From NCBI GenBank assembly GCA_947589545.1, contig CANQBA010000015.1:1-61858 (forward strand): 61,858 nucleotides of DNA, in the 5' to 3' direction. Each line of letters starts with the position of its first letter. Within the stretch, counting starts at the first letter, position 1. The notes beneath the pieces were generated by a model. The model was not told the DNA's origin. It did not search any database and saw only the letters and a program-made list of their open reading frames with translations. Made by a program: the position numbers and the translations under genes. Shown here one piece after another: positions 35,351 through 44,975 of this stretch. The DNA comes from an uncultured Oscillospiraceae bacterium. GTDB taxonomy: Bacteria; Bacillota; Clostridia; Oscillospirales; Oscillospiraceae.

Positions 35351-35379
35351 ATTATAGTATAATTCGGATTTAAAATCAA
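35351..35379 (-). promoter_or_regulatory. Promoter of mtaB
   Basis: Minus strand TTGATT (35379-35374), 17 bases, TATAAT (35356-35351). Its -10 lies only five bases from the -10 of the plus-strand promoter, so the two transcripts overlap at their 5' ends and polymerases should compete. Confidence 0.6.
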
Positions 35380-35389
35380 GGTGATTTTC

Positions 35390-36529
35390 ATGACGATCTA
35401 TTTTGATAATGCCGCCACCACGAGGCCCTGCCCGGAGGCGGTGGAGGCCGTCACAAAGGCGCTGACGGAGGAATACGGCAACCCCTCCTCCGGCCACGCC
35501 CCGGGCCGCCGGGCCGCCGCCGCGCTGAAGGAGGCCCGGGAGGAGATCGCCCGGATCCTGGGCTGTGAAAGTGGCGAGGTGCTTTTCACCTCCGGCGGCA
35601 CGGAGGCGGACAACCTGGCCCTCCGCGGCGCGGCGTACCTCCAGCGGCACAAGCGCCGCCACATCATCACATCCGAGGCCGAGCACGACGCCGTGCGGAA
35701 GACCTGTCAGGCCCTTCAAAGCCAGGGTTATGAGGTGACGTTTTTAAAGCCGGACAGCACCGGGGCCATTCGCGTGTCCCAGGTGCTGGAGGCCCTGCGG
35801 GAGAACACGGGCCTTGTGTCCCTCATGCTTGTGAACAACGAGACGGGCGCGGTGACGGATATCGCAGGCATCGCGGCGGCGGTCAAGGGGAGAAATCCCA
35901 ACGCGCTCATACACTCCGACTGTGTTCAGGCGCTTTTGAAGGTTCCCTTCACCCCCAAAAAGCTGGGGGCGGATCTGGTCACTGTCAGCGCCCACAAGAT
36001 CCACGGCCCCAAGGGGGTGGGGGCGCTCTATGTCAAAAAGGGCCTGCGCCTCCCCGGCATTGTCACCGGCGGGGGCCAGGAGGGCGGCATCCGCCCCGGC
36101 ACCGAGCCCATGCCCGCTATTCTGGGCTTCGCCGCCGCCGCCCGGGCGGGGCGCGCCTCCTTCCCGGAGGACGTGAAGCGGATGGCCGCCATAAAAGAGC
36201 ATCTTATGGAGGAATTGCCCGCCCGGATCCCGGGCCTTCGGCTGATCGGGGAGAGCGCCGCGCCGCACATCCTCAGCATCTCCCTGCCGGGGTATAAAAG
36301 CGAGGTTTTGATGAATCTTTTGGACGCCAAAGGCATCTGCGTCTCCAAATCCTCCGCCTGCAAAAAGGGCGCGCGCAGCCACGTTCTGGAGGCCATGGGC
36401 GAGAGCGCGGAGGTCATCGACGGGGCCATACGGATAAGTCTCTCCCGGTACAGCACCATGGACGAAGCGGACATCTTTGTCCGCGAGTTGAAGGCGGCGG
36501 CGGAGACGCTGAGGGTGAAACTGAGATAA
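35390..36529 (+). CDS. Cysteine desulfurase (NifS/IscS-like)
   Basis: A 379-residue PLP enzyme that takes sulfur from cysteine as an enzyme persulfide for Fe-S clusters or tRNA thiolation. Schiff-base lysine K203 (SAHKIHGPKG) and catalytic C324 in SKSSACKKG are present; the start IYFDNAATT is typical. AAGGTG precedes ATG 35390. The stop overlaps the start of alkD by one base. Divergent from mtaB. Confidence 0.9.
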   Translation: MTIYFDNAATTRPCPEAVEAVTKALTEEYGNPSSGHAPGRRAAAALKEAREEIARILGCESGEVLFTSGGTEADNLALRGAAYLQRHKRRHIITSEAEHDAVRKTCQALQSQGYEVTFLKPDSTGAIRVSQVLEALRENTGLVSLMLVNNETGAVTDIAGIAAAVKGRNPNALIHSDCVQALLKVPFTPKKLGADLVTVSAHKIHGPKGVGALYVKKGLRLPGIVTGGGQEGGIRPGTEPMPAILGFAAAARAGRASFPEDVKRMAAIKEHLMEELPARIPGLRLIGESAAPHILSISLPGYKSEVLMNLLDAKGICVSKSSACKKGARSHVLEAMGESAEVIDGAIRISLSRYSTMDEADIFVRELKAAAETLRVKLR

Positions 36530-37198
36530 TGGACGAAACGGATATCTACTTTGAGCTGAAAACGGCCTTTGAGCGGGCGGCGGATCCTAAAAAGGCTGCC
36601 GCGATGGCGGCGTATATGAGGAATCGGTTTGCCTTTTATGGGATCCCCACGCCGGAGCGGAAGGCGATCTATAAGGATCTGCTCAAAGAACAGCGGAAAA
36701 CCGGACGCGTGGACTGGGCGATTTTGGACAGGTGCTGGGAGGATGAACACAGAGAATTTCAGTATTTTGTCACGGATCACCTATACGAGCTGCGCAAAAG
36801 CCTGACCTTTGAGGATATGCCGCGCCTTGAAAAATACGCCCGCACCAGGCAGTGGTGGGATTCCGTCGATCTGCTGAACCGGGTGGTGGCGGCTGTCGCC
36901 CTGACCGACAGGCGGATGGACGGGCTGATGCTGGCCTGATCCACGGACGCGGACATCTGGATACGCCGGATCGCCATTGACCACCAGCTGGGCCGGAAGG
37001 AGCGGACGGATACACGGCTCCTGGAGGCAATCATACTGAATAATTTGGGCAGCGATGAGTTTTTCATCAACAAAGCCGTCGGCTGGGCTCTGCGGGACTA
37101 CGCCAGGACAGACCCGGAGTGGGTGCGGGACTTTCTGACAAGGAACATGGACGAAATGGATAAGCTGAGCGTCCGGGAGGCGGGGAAATATCTGTAAT
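36529..37198 (+). pseudogene. AlkD-like DNA alkylation repair protein, broken by a stop and a frameshift
   Basis: The frame from ATG 36529 encodes a HEAT-repeat DNA glycosylase of the AlkD family (PTPERKAIYKDLLK, ARTRQWWDSVDLLNRVVA). At 36937-36939 an in-frame TGA stands where a Trp is expected (MLA-stop-STDADIWIRRIAIDHQLGRK). The frame then continues to about 37140, where an extra A in an A run shifts it; the expected C-terminus (SVREAGKYL) is read in the next frame and ends at TAA 37196-37198. The full protein would be about 222 residues. Either a decaying gene or sequencing error; see the findings. Confidence 0.75.
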
Positions 37199-37677
37199 GA
37201 AAGATCGGGTGGAGCACGGATAAAGCATACACCGTAACGACTCTTGACCCGGGAGATTTTGCCCTCTGCGGCGCTTTGTGGGATATAGAGCGCCACGCGG
37301 ACCTGGCAAACCGCTTTCGCCGGGAGCTGGAGGACGGGAACAGGGTCACGTATCTGTGCCGGGACGGGGAGACCGTCTGCGGTGAGGTGTCGCTGATTCA
37401 AAATATGGACGATCCGGACTACACCGTCCCCGGCAAGAGACTCTATGTCTCCCACCTGATGGTCCGCCGAGACTTGTGCCGTCGGGGCATCGGCAGGGCC
37501 CTGCTGCGCCATGCCATCGAGACGGCGCGGGAGTGGGGGTACGCGGAACTCTCCGTGGGTGTGGATTTGGACAACTTCCCTGCGCTGATGCTCTATTGGC
37601 AGGAGGGCTTTGACAACATCCTCTATATCGGCGAGGATGACGGCGGTAGATTTGTGAAGCTGCTCAAAAGACTGTGA
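37198..37677 (+). pseudogene. GNAT-family N-acetyltransferase, N-terminus frameshifted
   Basis: The frame 37276-37677 encodes a GNAT core with the acetyl-CoA motif (RRDLCRRGIGRALLRHAI) but begins only at a TTG inside the first helix. The missing N-terminus is readable upstream: ATG 37198 overlaps the alkD stop (TAATG), then one extra A at about 37201 and one missing T at about 37259 have to be corrected to give MKIGWSTDKAYTVTTLDPGDF before ALCGALWDIERH. Both lesions are in homopolymer runs. The substrate is unknown. Confidence 0.7.
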
Positions 37678-37696
37678 GGGGGAGACCGGAGGGACT

Positions 37697-38437
37697 ATGA
37701 TTAAAGCTTTAATTTTCGATTTGGACAACACGCTTTTGCGGTCGGACAAGAGCCTGTCGGCCTACTCCCGGGGCGTTTTGGAGAAATGCCGGGAGCGGGG
37801 GATCCGGGTGCTGGCGGCGTCGGCAAGGCCGGAGCGGACGGTGCGGGAGTTCGGTATTTTTGACGAGTTTGAGGCTATGGTCACCTTAAACGGCGCGCGG
37901 GTGGTACTGCCGGGGCGGGTGCTTTTAAACGGTATATCGGAAAGGACCGGGAGGACTATCCTTTCCAGGCTCATCAAGATCCCCGGCGCGGTGGTGTCGG
38001 TGGAGATGAGCGGCGGGATCTACGCCTCCGCCCCCATCCCGGAGTGGAACGCCGCTGTTTTCGGGGGCTTCCCGGCGCTGCCGGAGGGGGAGCTGTATAA
38101 GATTTTGGTGAGCGATATAGACGAAACGGATGTCCGGGCCGCCGTGACGGCGGATACATACTACACGCCCATCGAGGGCGGGAAGCTCTACCAGTTCATG
38201 AGCCGGGAGGCCGCCAAGTGGAACGGCGTACGGGAGATGCTGGAGGCCTTCGGCCTTGCGCCGGAGGAGACCGCCTATTTCGGGGACGACTGGGACGATA
38301 TCGGCCCCGTGAAAAACTGCGGCCTGGGTGTGGCCATGGAAAACGCCATCCCGGAGGTGAAGGCCGTGGCGGACGCCGTCGCGGGGCACTGCGACGAGGA
38401 CGGCGCGGCCAGATATGTGGAGGAGAACATCTTATGA
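37697..38437 (+). CDS. HAD-superfamily phosphatase, Cof type
   Basis: A 246-residue haloacid-dehalogenase hydrolase. Motif I FDLDNTLL has nucleophile D8 and acid D10; motif II is AASARP, the conserved Lys is in REAAKWNGV, and motif III is FGDDWDDIGPVKNCGLGVAM. A cap domain of the Cof/IIB type lies between. Likely dephosphorylates a sugar phosphate or cofactor. Overlaps the alaX gene by four bases. Confidence 0.83.
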   Translation: MIKALIFDLDNTLLRSDKSLSAYSRGVLEKCRERGIRVLAASARPERTVREFGIFDEFEAMVTLNGARVVLPGRVLLNGISERTGRTILSRLIKIPGAVVSVEMSGGIYASAPIPEWNAAVFGGFPALPEGELYKILVSDIDETDVRAAVTADTYYTPIEGGKLYQFMSREAAKWNGVREMLEAFGLAPEETAYFGDDWDDIGPVKNCGLGVAMENAIPEVKAVADAVAGHCDEDGAARYVEENIL

Positions 38438-39582
38438 TCATGACGCGAAAGCTTTACTATGTGGACTCGCACATCCGGGAATTTGACGCCGTGGTGCTCT
38501 CCTGCGGCGAGCGGGAGGGGGCCTTTGAGATCGCGCTGGATAAAACGGCCTTTTTCCCGGAGGGCGGGGGCAACCCGGCGGACACGGGAACCATCCGGGA
38601 CGTGAACGTCCTTTATACCTTTGAGCGAGGGAATCGGGTGATCCACCGGTGCGACGGGCCCCTGGAGATCGGGGCCGCGGTACACGGCGTGATCGACTGG
38701 GACAAGCGGTTTTCCAACATGCAGAACCACACCGCCGAGCACATCGTCTCCGGCATCGTCCACCGCCGCCACGGGTTTGACAACGTGGGCTTCCACATGG
38801 GGGCCGAGGGGATCGTTGTGGACTTCGACGGCTTCGTGGACGATGGGGAGCTTTCGGACATCGAGCGGGAGGCCAATGAGGTGGTCTGGCGCAACGTGCC
38901 CGTCACCGAGAGCTTTCCCGCGCCGGAGGAGCTGCCGGGTCTTGCGTACCGGAGCAAGCTGGAGCTTACCGAGGACGTGCGGCTGGTGACCATCGAGGGC
39001 GTGGACGTGTGCGCCTGCTGTGCGCCCCATGTGAAGCGCACCGGGGAGATCGGCGTCATCAAGATCTGCGAGTCTGTCCGCCGGAAAAACGGCGTGCGCA
39101 TCCGTATGCTGGCGGGGGATCGGGCCTACGGGGACTACCGGAGGCGGGCCCACAGCGGGGCCGTTCTCTCGGCGCTCCTGTCCGCGCCCCAGGACGATTT
39201 GGCCCCGGCGGTGAGGCGGCTTTTGGCCGAGCGGGACGGACTTGCCTACAAGCTGGGGGGCCTCAAGCGGAGGCTGATCCGGCAGGAGGTTGACAGAATA
39301 GAGAAAACGGAGGGAAACCTGGTCTTTTTTGAGCCGGACTTCGACGTAAAGGAGCTCCAGCTCTTAGCGAACGCCGCCAGGGAGAAATGCGCCGTCGCGG
39401 CGGCCTTCGGCGGGGACGACGCTGACGGCTGGAAATACGTCCTGGCCTCCGACAGCACCGACCTGCGCTCTGCCGTCCGGGACATGAATGCCGCCCTCCG
39501 GGGGCGCGGCGGCGGGAGGCCGGAGCTGGTGACCGGGACGGTGAAGGCGACCCGGGAGGAGATAGAGCGGTATTGGCGGTAA
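38434..39582 (+). CDS. alaX: Alanyl-tRNA editing protein AlaX (long form with DHHA1)
   Basis: A 382-residue free-standing editing protein that hydrolyses mischarged Ser/Gly-tRNA(Ala). Zinc site: NHTAEHIVSGIVH (two His) and CACCAPHVKRTGEIG (Cys and His). The start KTAFFPEGGGNPADTG matches the second domain of AlaRS, and the C-terminal 130 residues look like DHHA1, so it is the long AlaX-L form. ATG 38434 has GGAGGAG eight bases upstream; ATG 38440 is an alternative. Confidence 0.85.
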   Translation: MIMTRKLYYVDSHIREFDAVVLSCGEREGAFEIALDKTAFFPEGGGNPADTGTIRDVNVLYTFERGNRVIHRCDGPLEIGAAVHGVIDWDKRFSNMQNHTAEHIVSGIVHRRHGFDNVGFHMGAEGIVVDFDGFVDDGELSDIEREANEVVWRNVPVTESFPAPEELPGLAYRSKLELTEDVRLVTIEGVDVCACCAPHVKRTGEIGVIKICESVRRKNGVRIRMLAGDRAYGDYRRRAHSGAVLSALLSAPQDDLAPAVRRLLAERDGLAYKLGGLKRRLIRQEVDRIEKTEGNLVFFEPDFDVKELQLLANAAREKCAVAAAFGGDDADGWKYVLASDSTDLRSAVRDMNAALRGRGGGRPELVTGTVKATREEIERYWR

Positions 39583-39644
39583 TGCCCGTAAAAGCGGGGC
39601 GGGCGGCTTAGCTGCGCTGAGGCCGGAAATTCACAAATATTTCA

Positions 39645-39673
39645 TTGCAAAATCCGACGGGATGATATATACT
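39645..39673 (+). promoter_or_regulatory. Promoter of the smc-leuS gene run
   Basis: TTGCAA (39645-39650), 17 bases, TATACT (39668-39673), about 40 bases before the smc start. Confidence 0.65.
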
Positions 39674-39714
39674 ATGGTTTTAGACTGGAAAACTGTTGCC
39701 GGAGGGCATATCTT

Positions 39715-42700
39715 GTGGCCTACGGCGATATGGGAGTGTATGGATTGTATTTCAAGGCACTGGAGATGCGGGGGTTCAAGTCCTTCCCGGAGAGGACGGT
39801 TCTGACCTTTGACAAGCCCCTGACGGCCATTGTGGGGCCCAACGGGAGCGGAAAATCGAACATTGCCGACGCCATCCAGTGGGTTATGGGGGAGCAGTCC
39901 ACCCGCGCGCTTCGCGGCGGGAAGATGGAGGACGTGATCTTCGGCGGCACCGCCCGGCGCAGTCAGGTGGGTTTCGCGGAGGTCTCGCTGACGCTGGACA
40001 ATTCCGACCACCGGCTGGGCGGGGAGCTTACCGAGGTGCAGGTCACCCGGCGCTACTACCGCTCCGGCGAGAGCGAGTATTACATCAATAAAAAACCCGT
40101 CCGGTTAAAGGACATCAACGAGCTTTTCATGGACACGGGCCTTGGCCGGGACGGCTACTCCATCATCGGACAGGGCAAGATCGACTCCATCCTGTCGGCC
40201 AAGAGCACGGACAGGCGCGAGATCTTCGAGGAGGCGGCGGGCATCTCTCGGTTCCGCCACCGGAAGGAGGAGTCCGAGCGCAAGCTCCAGCGGGCGGAGG
40301 AGGATCTCACCCGCGTCAACGACAAGATCGGCGAGCTGGAGCTCCAGGTGGAGCCCCTGAGACGCCAGTCGGAGACGGCCAAGCGGTATCTTGTCCTGCG
40401 CGACGAGCTGAGGGGCCTGGAGATCTCCCTGTGGATGTACGACCTGGAGGCCATCGCCCAGCGTCTGGAGGCCCTTGACGGCGACGCGTTGAAGGCCGCC
40501 GGGGCCATCGAGCGGGCGAAGCTGGAGCTTGAGAAGCTCTACGCCGCCGGGGAGGGTTTTGCCCAGCGCACCCACGACAAGGACGTGGAGGCAGAGAGCG
40601 TCCGGGCCAGGATCGCAAATCTTGAAAAGCGGGCCGCCGACGAGGATTCCCAGGCCGCTGTCCTCCGGTCCGACCTCCAGCACACCTTGGACAACGTCCG
40701 GCGTATTCAAGAGGAGATGGCCACCCGGGAGGGGCGGAGCCTGAGCCTCACGGAGCAGATCGACGAGCGGCAAAGGCGGATTCAGGAGATCGCCGCCCAG
40801 CGCCGGGAGCTGGCCGCCGGATTGGAGGAGCTGCGGCTCCGGGCGGAAAAGCTGCTCTCCGGCGAGGGCGATTTTGATAAAGAGGTATCCCGGCTCACCA
40901 GGGAGGCCTCGGACACGGCGGACGCCCTGTCCGACAGGCGCGTGGAGCTGTCGGGCCTTGCATCCACCCAAAAGGAGCTTGCCCAGCGGGCGGAGGGGCT
41001 TCAATGGGAGCTTACCGACCAGCGGGAGCGGCTGGCCGCCTCGGAACGGGAGGCGGAGAACAACCGGAAGGCCCTTCAGGAGGCCAGAAACAAGGTTCAG
41101 TCCCTGGAAAACGTGTCCAGGGGGTATTCCCTGCGGGTGGAGGGGCTTTCCAAAAAATATGAGACGGCGGGGGAGAAGCGCACCGCCCTGCAGATGGAGT
41201 ACAACGCCGTCCTGGCGCGGATCCAGATGCTGTCCGACATGGAGCGGGAGTACGAGGGCTACTCCAAGGCCGTAAAGGTGGTCATGCGGGAGGCCGAACG
41301 GGGCGTCCTGCGGGGCGTCCACGGGCCGGCGGGGGAGCTTGTCAAGGCGCCGGAGAAGTACGCCGTGGCCATCGAGACGGCCCTGGGCGCGGCGGTGCAG
41401 AACATCATCGTCAGCACAGAGAACGACGGCAAGAACGCCATCAATCTTTTGAAACGCACCGACGCGGGGCGTGTGACGCTCCTGCCCATGAACGTCATCC
41501 GGGGCACGCGGCTTGCGGAGCGGGGCCTGGAGGACGAGGACGGGTTCGAGGGCGTGGCCTTCGACCTGGTGACCTTCGAGCCGCAGTATCGGGATATCTA
41601 TCTCAATTTGCTGGGCCGCACCGCCGTGGCCGACGATATGGACTCCGCCATACGCATCGCCAGAAAATTTTCCCACCGCTTCCGCATCGTCACCCTGGAC
41701 GGACAGGTGGTCAACGCCGGCGGCAGTATGACGGGCGGCAGCGCCGCCAGAAATACGGGCATCCTCTCCCGGGCCAACGAGCTGGAAAGGCTCAAGGGCC
41801 GCCAGCAGAAGGCGGGGGAGGAGCTGGAAAAGGCCAAGGACAGCGCCGAGGAGACAAAGCGCGCCCTGGCCGCCGCGGAATATGAGCTTTCCGTGGCCGG
41901 GGAGGAGCTGAGAGCGGCGGAGAACGACGCGCTGAAGCTGGCCTCCACCGGGGAGCATTTCGAACTCCTGCTCTCCTCCCTGAAGGACAGATTGAACAAG
42001 ATCAAGGCCGAGGGCCAGGGCGTCGCCCGCCGTTCTCAGGAGGCGGGAGAGCGGGCTTCGGCGTTGAAGGACGAGATCGGAGCCCTGGAGCAAAAGAGCC
42101 GGGAACTGAAGGAGCGGCTGGACGAATTTGCCGGCGACCGGGAGAAGCTGAACGCCCAGCGGGAGGAGATCGCCCGTGCCGAGGCGGAGAAGCGGGAATC
42201 CCGGGCCAGCCTGGAGGCGGAGGCCGCCGGGGCGGAACGCACCGTGGAGGAGCTTACCCGTCTGCGGGCCCAGCTCGCCGGGGACCGGGAGGGCCAGGAG
42301 CGCCAGCTTGTGGAGCTGGAGGCCCAGGGCCAGACCATCCGGGAGGAGATCGGCGCCCACGAACAGGAGGCCGCCGCCCTGCGGGCCGGCACCGAGAAGC
42401 TCAAAGAGCGTGTCGCCCGGATCACCGAGGACAAGCTGGCTATCGAGGCCGAGCGGGCCAGGAGCGACAAACAGCTCCAGGAGAAAAACGCCGCTCTGCT
42501 GGATCTGGAGCGGGAGGCCGCCAGGGTAGACAACCGCGTGGAGGCCGCCCGTATGGAGGAGCGGCAGATCCTGGACAAGCTCTGGAACGGCTACGAGCTC
42601 ACCAGATCCGACGCCATGGCCCAGCGGATGGAGCTGCCCAGCATCCCCCAGGCCAAGCGCCGCACGGGGGAGCTGAAACGGGAGATGGGTTCCCTGGGGA

Positions 42701-43317
42701 CGCCCAACCTGGGCGCTATCGAGGAATTTGAGCGGGTCAATACGAGATATACTTACCTTACCGACCAGCGGGACGACATCGAGAAGGCAAAGCGCGAGCT
42801 TTTGGGTATAATAGGCGAGATCACCGGCTCCATGGAGACGATCTTCAAGGAGGAGCTGGAGCGCATCGACCTGGGCTTCCGCCAGACGTTCCTGGAGCTG
42901 TTCGGCGGCGGGCAGGCCAGCATCTCCCTGGAGGATCCGGAGGATATTTTGGGCTCCGGCATCGAGATCCGCGTCCAGCCCCCCGGCAAGACCCTGAAAA
43001 CCATCACCCTGCTGTCCGGCGGGGAGAAGGCCTTCGTGGCCATCGCCCTCTATTTCGCCATTTTGAAGGTGCGGCCCACGCCCTTCGTGGTCATGGACGA
43101 GATCGAGGCCGCCCTGGACGACGTGAACGTCATCAAGGTAGCGGAGTATATGCGGGGCCTGACGGATAAAACGCAGTTTTTGACCATTACTCACCGGCGC
43201 GGCACCATGGAGGAGGCGGACGTCCTTTACGGCGTCACCATGCAGGAGCAGGGCGTCTCCCGGGTGCTGGTCATCGACCTGGACGAGGCCGAAAAGACCA
43301 TGGGGAAGAATAACTGA
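39715..43317 (+). CDS. smc: Chromosome segregation ATPase SMC
   Basis: A 1200-residue structural-maintenance-of-chromosomes protein that, with ScpA and ScpB, organises and separates the origins. N-terminal Walker A GPNGSGKSN (41-49), long coiled coils on each side of a hinge (about 510-670, with GGSMTGGSAARNTG), then ABC signature LSGGEKA and Walker B VVMDEIEAALDD. GTG 39715 has GGAGGG at eight bases; a TTG at 39745, beginning LYFKALEMRGFKSF, is the start expected from the family alone. Confidence 0.95.
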   Translation: MAYGDMGVYGLYFKALEMRGFKSFPERTVLTFDKPLTAIVGPNGSGKSNIADAIQWVMGEQSTRALRGGKMEDVIFGGTARRSQVGFAEVSLTLDNSDHRLGGELTEVQVTRRYYRSGESEYYINKKPVRLKDINELFMDTGLGRDGYSIIGQGKIDSILSAKSTDRREIFEEAAGISRFRHRKEESERKLQRAEEDLTRVNDKIGELELQVEPLRRQSETAKRYLVLRDELRGLEISLWMYDLEAIAQRLEALDGDALKAAGAIERAKLELEKLYAAGEGFAQRTHDKDVEAESVRARIANLEKRAADEDSQAAVLRSDLQHTLDNVRRIQEEMATREGRSLSLTEQIDERQRRIQEIAAQRRELAAGLEELRLRAEKLLSGEGDFDKEVSRLTREASDTADALSDRRVELSGLASTQKELAQRAEGLQWELTDQRERLAASEREAENNRKALQEARNKVQSLENVSRGYSLRVEGLSKKYETAGEKRTALQMEYNAVLARIQMLSDMEREYEGYSKAVKVVMREAERGVLRGVHGPAGELVKAPEKYAVAIETALGAAVQNIIVSTENDGKNAINLLKRTDAGRVTLLPMNVIRGTRLAERGLEDEDGFEGVAFDLVTFEPQYRDIYLNLLGRTAVADDMDSAIRIARKFSHRFRIVTLDGQVVNAGGSMTGGSAARNTGILSRANELERLKGRQQKAGEELEKAKDSAEETKRALAAAEYELSVAGEELRAAENDALKLASTGEHFELLLSSLKDRLNKIKAEGQGVARRSQEAGERASALKDEIGALEQKSRELKERLDEFAGDREKLNAQREEIARAEAEKRESRASLEAEAAGAERTVEELTRLRAQLAGDREGQERQLVELEAQGQTIREEIGAHEQEAAALRAGTEKLKERVARITEDKLAIEAERARSDKQLQEKNAALLDLEREAARVDNRVEAARMEERQILDKLWNGYELTRSDAMAQRMELPSIPQAKRRTGELKREMGSLGTPNLGAIEEFERVNTRYTYLTDQRDDIEKAKRELLGIIGEITGSMETIFKEELERIDLGFRQTFLELFGGGQASISLEDPEDILGSGIEIRVQPPGKTLKTITLLSGGEKAFVAIALYFAILKVRPTPFVVMDEIEAALDDVNVIKVAEYMRGLTDKTQFLTITHRRGTMEEADVLYGVTMQEQGVSRVLVIDLDEAEKTMGKNN

Positions 43318-43372
43318 CAGCCGGCTTTGCGCGGCGTAAAGTACATTTCACATTTCATGCAGGAGGATCGGA

Positions 43373-44284
43373 ATGGGATTCTTTGATAAGATCAGGCAGG
43401 GGCTTTCCCGCACCAAGGAGAACATGACGGCGCGCCTCAACTCCACCATCGCTTCCTTTACCGGGGAGAACGAGGACTTTTTTGAGGAGCTGGAGGAGAC
43501 GCTGATCCTCTCCGACGTGGGCGCGGAGGCGTCCATGGAGGCGGTGGACCGCCTGCGGGACACGGTGGAGGCGCGGGGCCTTCGGGGGCCCGACGAGGTT
43601 CGGGCGGCGCTGAAGGAGATCTTAGTGGACATGCTGCGGAAGAACACCGGCATGAAGCTGGATTCCCGTCCCTCGGTGATCCTGGTGGTGGGCGTCAACG
43701 GCGTGGGCAAGACCACCACCATCGGGAAGCTGGCGAAGCTCTACGGGGGACAGGGGAAAAAGGTCCTTCTGGCCGCCGGAGACACCTTCCGGGCAGCCGC
43801 CGCGGAGCAGCTGGGCGTCTGGGCGGAGCGGACAGGGGCCGGCTTTGTGCGCCACGAGGAGGGATCCGATCCCGCCGCCGTGGTCTTTGACAGCATCTCC
43901 GCCGCCATCGCCAGGGGCACGGAGATCATCATCGTGGACACCGCCGGGCGGCTCCACAACAAATCCAATCTCATGAACGAGCTGAATAAGATCAGCCGCG
44001 TCATCGACCGGGAGATGCCCTGGGGCGACCGGGAGACGCTTTTGGTGCTGGACGCCACCACCGGGCAGAACGGCCTTTTACAGGCGGAGGAATTCGCCAA
44101 ATCCGCGCCGCTGACGGGCATCGTATTGACGAAGCTGGACGGCACGGCCAAGGGCGGCATCGTCTTTGCCATCGCCTCGAAGCTGGGCGTCCCCGTGAAA
44201 TTCGTGGGCGTGGGGGAGCAGGCGGACGATCTGATCCCCTTTGACCCGGAGGAATTCACCGAGGCCCTGCTGGGGGACAAATGA
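43373..44284 (+). CDS. ftsY: Signal recognition particle receptor FtsY
   Basis: A 303-residue SRP GTPase that docks SRP-ribosome complexes at the membrane. NG-domain motifs: GVNGVGKT (107-114), AAGDTFRAAAAEQL, VDTAGR, TKLDGTAKGG. The acidic N-terminal extension is short, as in most Firmicutes. AGGAGG precedes ATG 43373. The smc-ftsY order is typical of the phylum. Confidence 0.95.
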   Translation: MGFFDKIRQGLSRTKENMTARLNSTIASFTGENEDFFEELEETLILSDVGAEASMEAVDRLRDTVEARGLRGPDEVRAALKEILVDMLRKNTGMKLDSRPSVILVVGVNGVGKTTTIGKLAKLYGGQGKKVLLAAGDTFRAAAAEQLGVWAERTGAGFVRHEEGSDPAAVVFDSISAAIARGTEIIIVDTAGRLHNKSNLMNELNKISRVIDREMPWGDRETLLVLDATTGQNGLLQAEEFAKSAPLTGIVLTKLDGTAKGGIVFAIASKLGVPVKFVGVGEQADDLIPFDPEEFTEALLGDK

Positions 44285-44361
44285 GAGGCGGCCCCTACGA
44301 CCGCTGAATATCGCCCCGTAAGCCCGCCGCCCGTCCGACAGGCTCGAGAAAGGAGACCGCC

Positions 44362-44970
44362 ATGCAGATTATCTTGGCATCCAACAATAAAGACAAGCTC
44401 CGGGAGGTGCGGGAGATCTTAGAGCCTCTGGGCATAGAGGTCATCTCCCAGTCCGAGGCCGGGTGCCGGTTCGAGGCGGAGGAGAACGGGAGCACCTTCA
44501 CGGAAAACGCCCGTATCAAGGCCAAGGCCGCCGTGGAGGCCACGGGGAAGATCTGCGTGGCTGACGACTCGGGCCTGGAGGTCAACGCCATGGGCGGCGG
44601 CCCGGGGGTGTATTCCTCCCGCTTCTGCGGGGAGCGGGGTTATCCCGAGACGTGCCGGGAGATCATGGAGATCGTGGAGAAGAAGGGGAACGGCGACAGG
44701 GGCGCCAGATTCGTCTCCGCCGTGGTCTGCGTTTTCCCCGACGGCCGGGAGATCGACTGCCTGGGCGCCGTGGAGGGAACCATCGGGCGTGTGTACGAGG
44801 GGGAGCACGGCTTCGGCTACGACCCCATCTTTGTGCCGGAGGGGCATACCCGCTCCATGGCCTGCCTGACGGACGATGAGAAGAACGCCATCTCCCACCG
44901 GGGGAGGGCCTTCAGGCAATTCGCGGAGGAATTGAGAAAGTATATGGAACAAGAGAGAACAAAGGAGTAA
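44362..44970 (+). CDS. rdgB: XTP/dITP diphosphatase (RdgB/HAM1)
   Basis: A 202-residue nucleotide-pool cleaning enzyme that hydrolyses XTP and dITP to monophosphates. SNNKDKLREVREIL, ENGSTFTENARIKA, ADDSGLEV and FGYDPIFVPEG are the family motifs. AAAGGAG precedes ATG 44362. A GGCGGCCCCTACG repeat fragment lies in the 77-base gap after ftsY. Confidence 0.94.
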   Translation: MQIILASNNKDKLREVREILEPLGIEVISQSEAGCRFEAEENGSTFTENARIKAKAAVEATGKICVADDSGLEVNAMGGGPGVYSSRFCGERGYPETCREIMEIVEKKGNGDRGARFVSAVVCVFPDGREIDCLGAVEGTIGRVYEGEHGFGYDPIFVPEGHTRSMACLTDDEKNAISHRGRAFRQFAEELRKYMEQERTKE

Positions 44971-44975
44971 GATCG

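Noticed and set aside
36937-36939. In-frame TGA in alkD as a selenocysteine codon
   Set aside because: The expected residue is Trp, no SECIS-like hairpin follows directly, and further frameshifts downstream point to damage or sequence error.
40105-43194. Long minus-strand open frame (over 1000 codons) opposite smc
   Set aside because: It mirrors the coding frame of an unmistakable SMC protein, has low-complexity Leu/Gly/Pro content and no ribosome site; it is a product of high GC at codon position 3.
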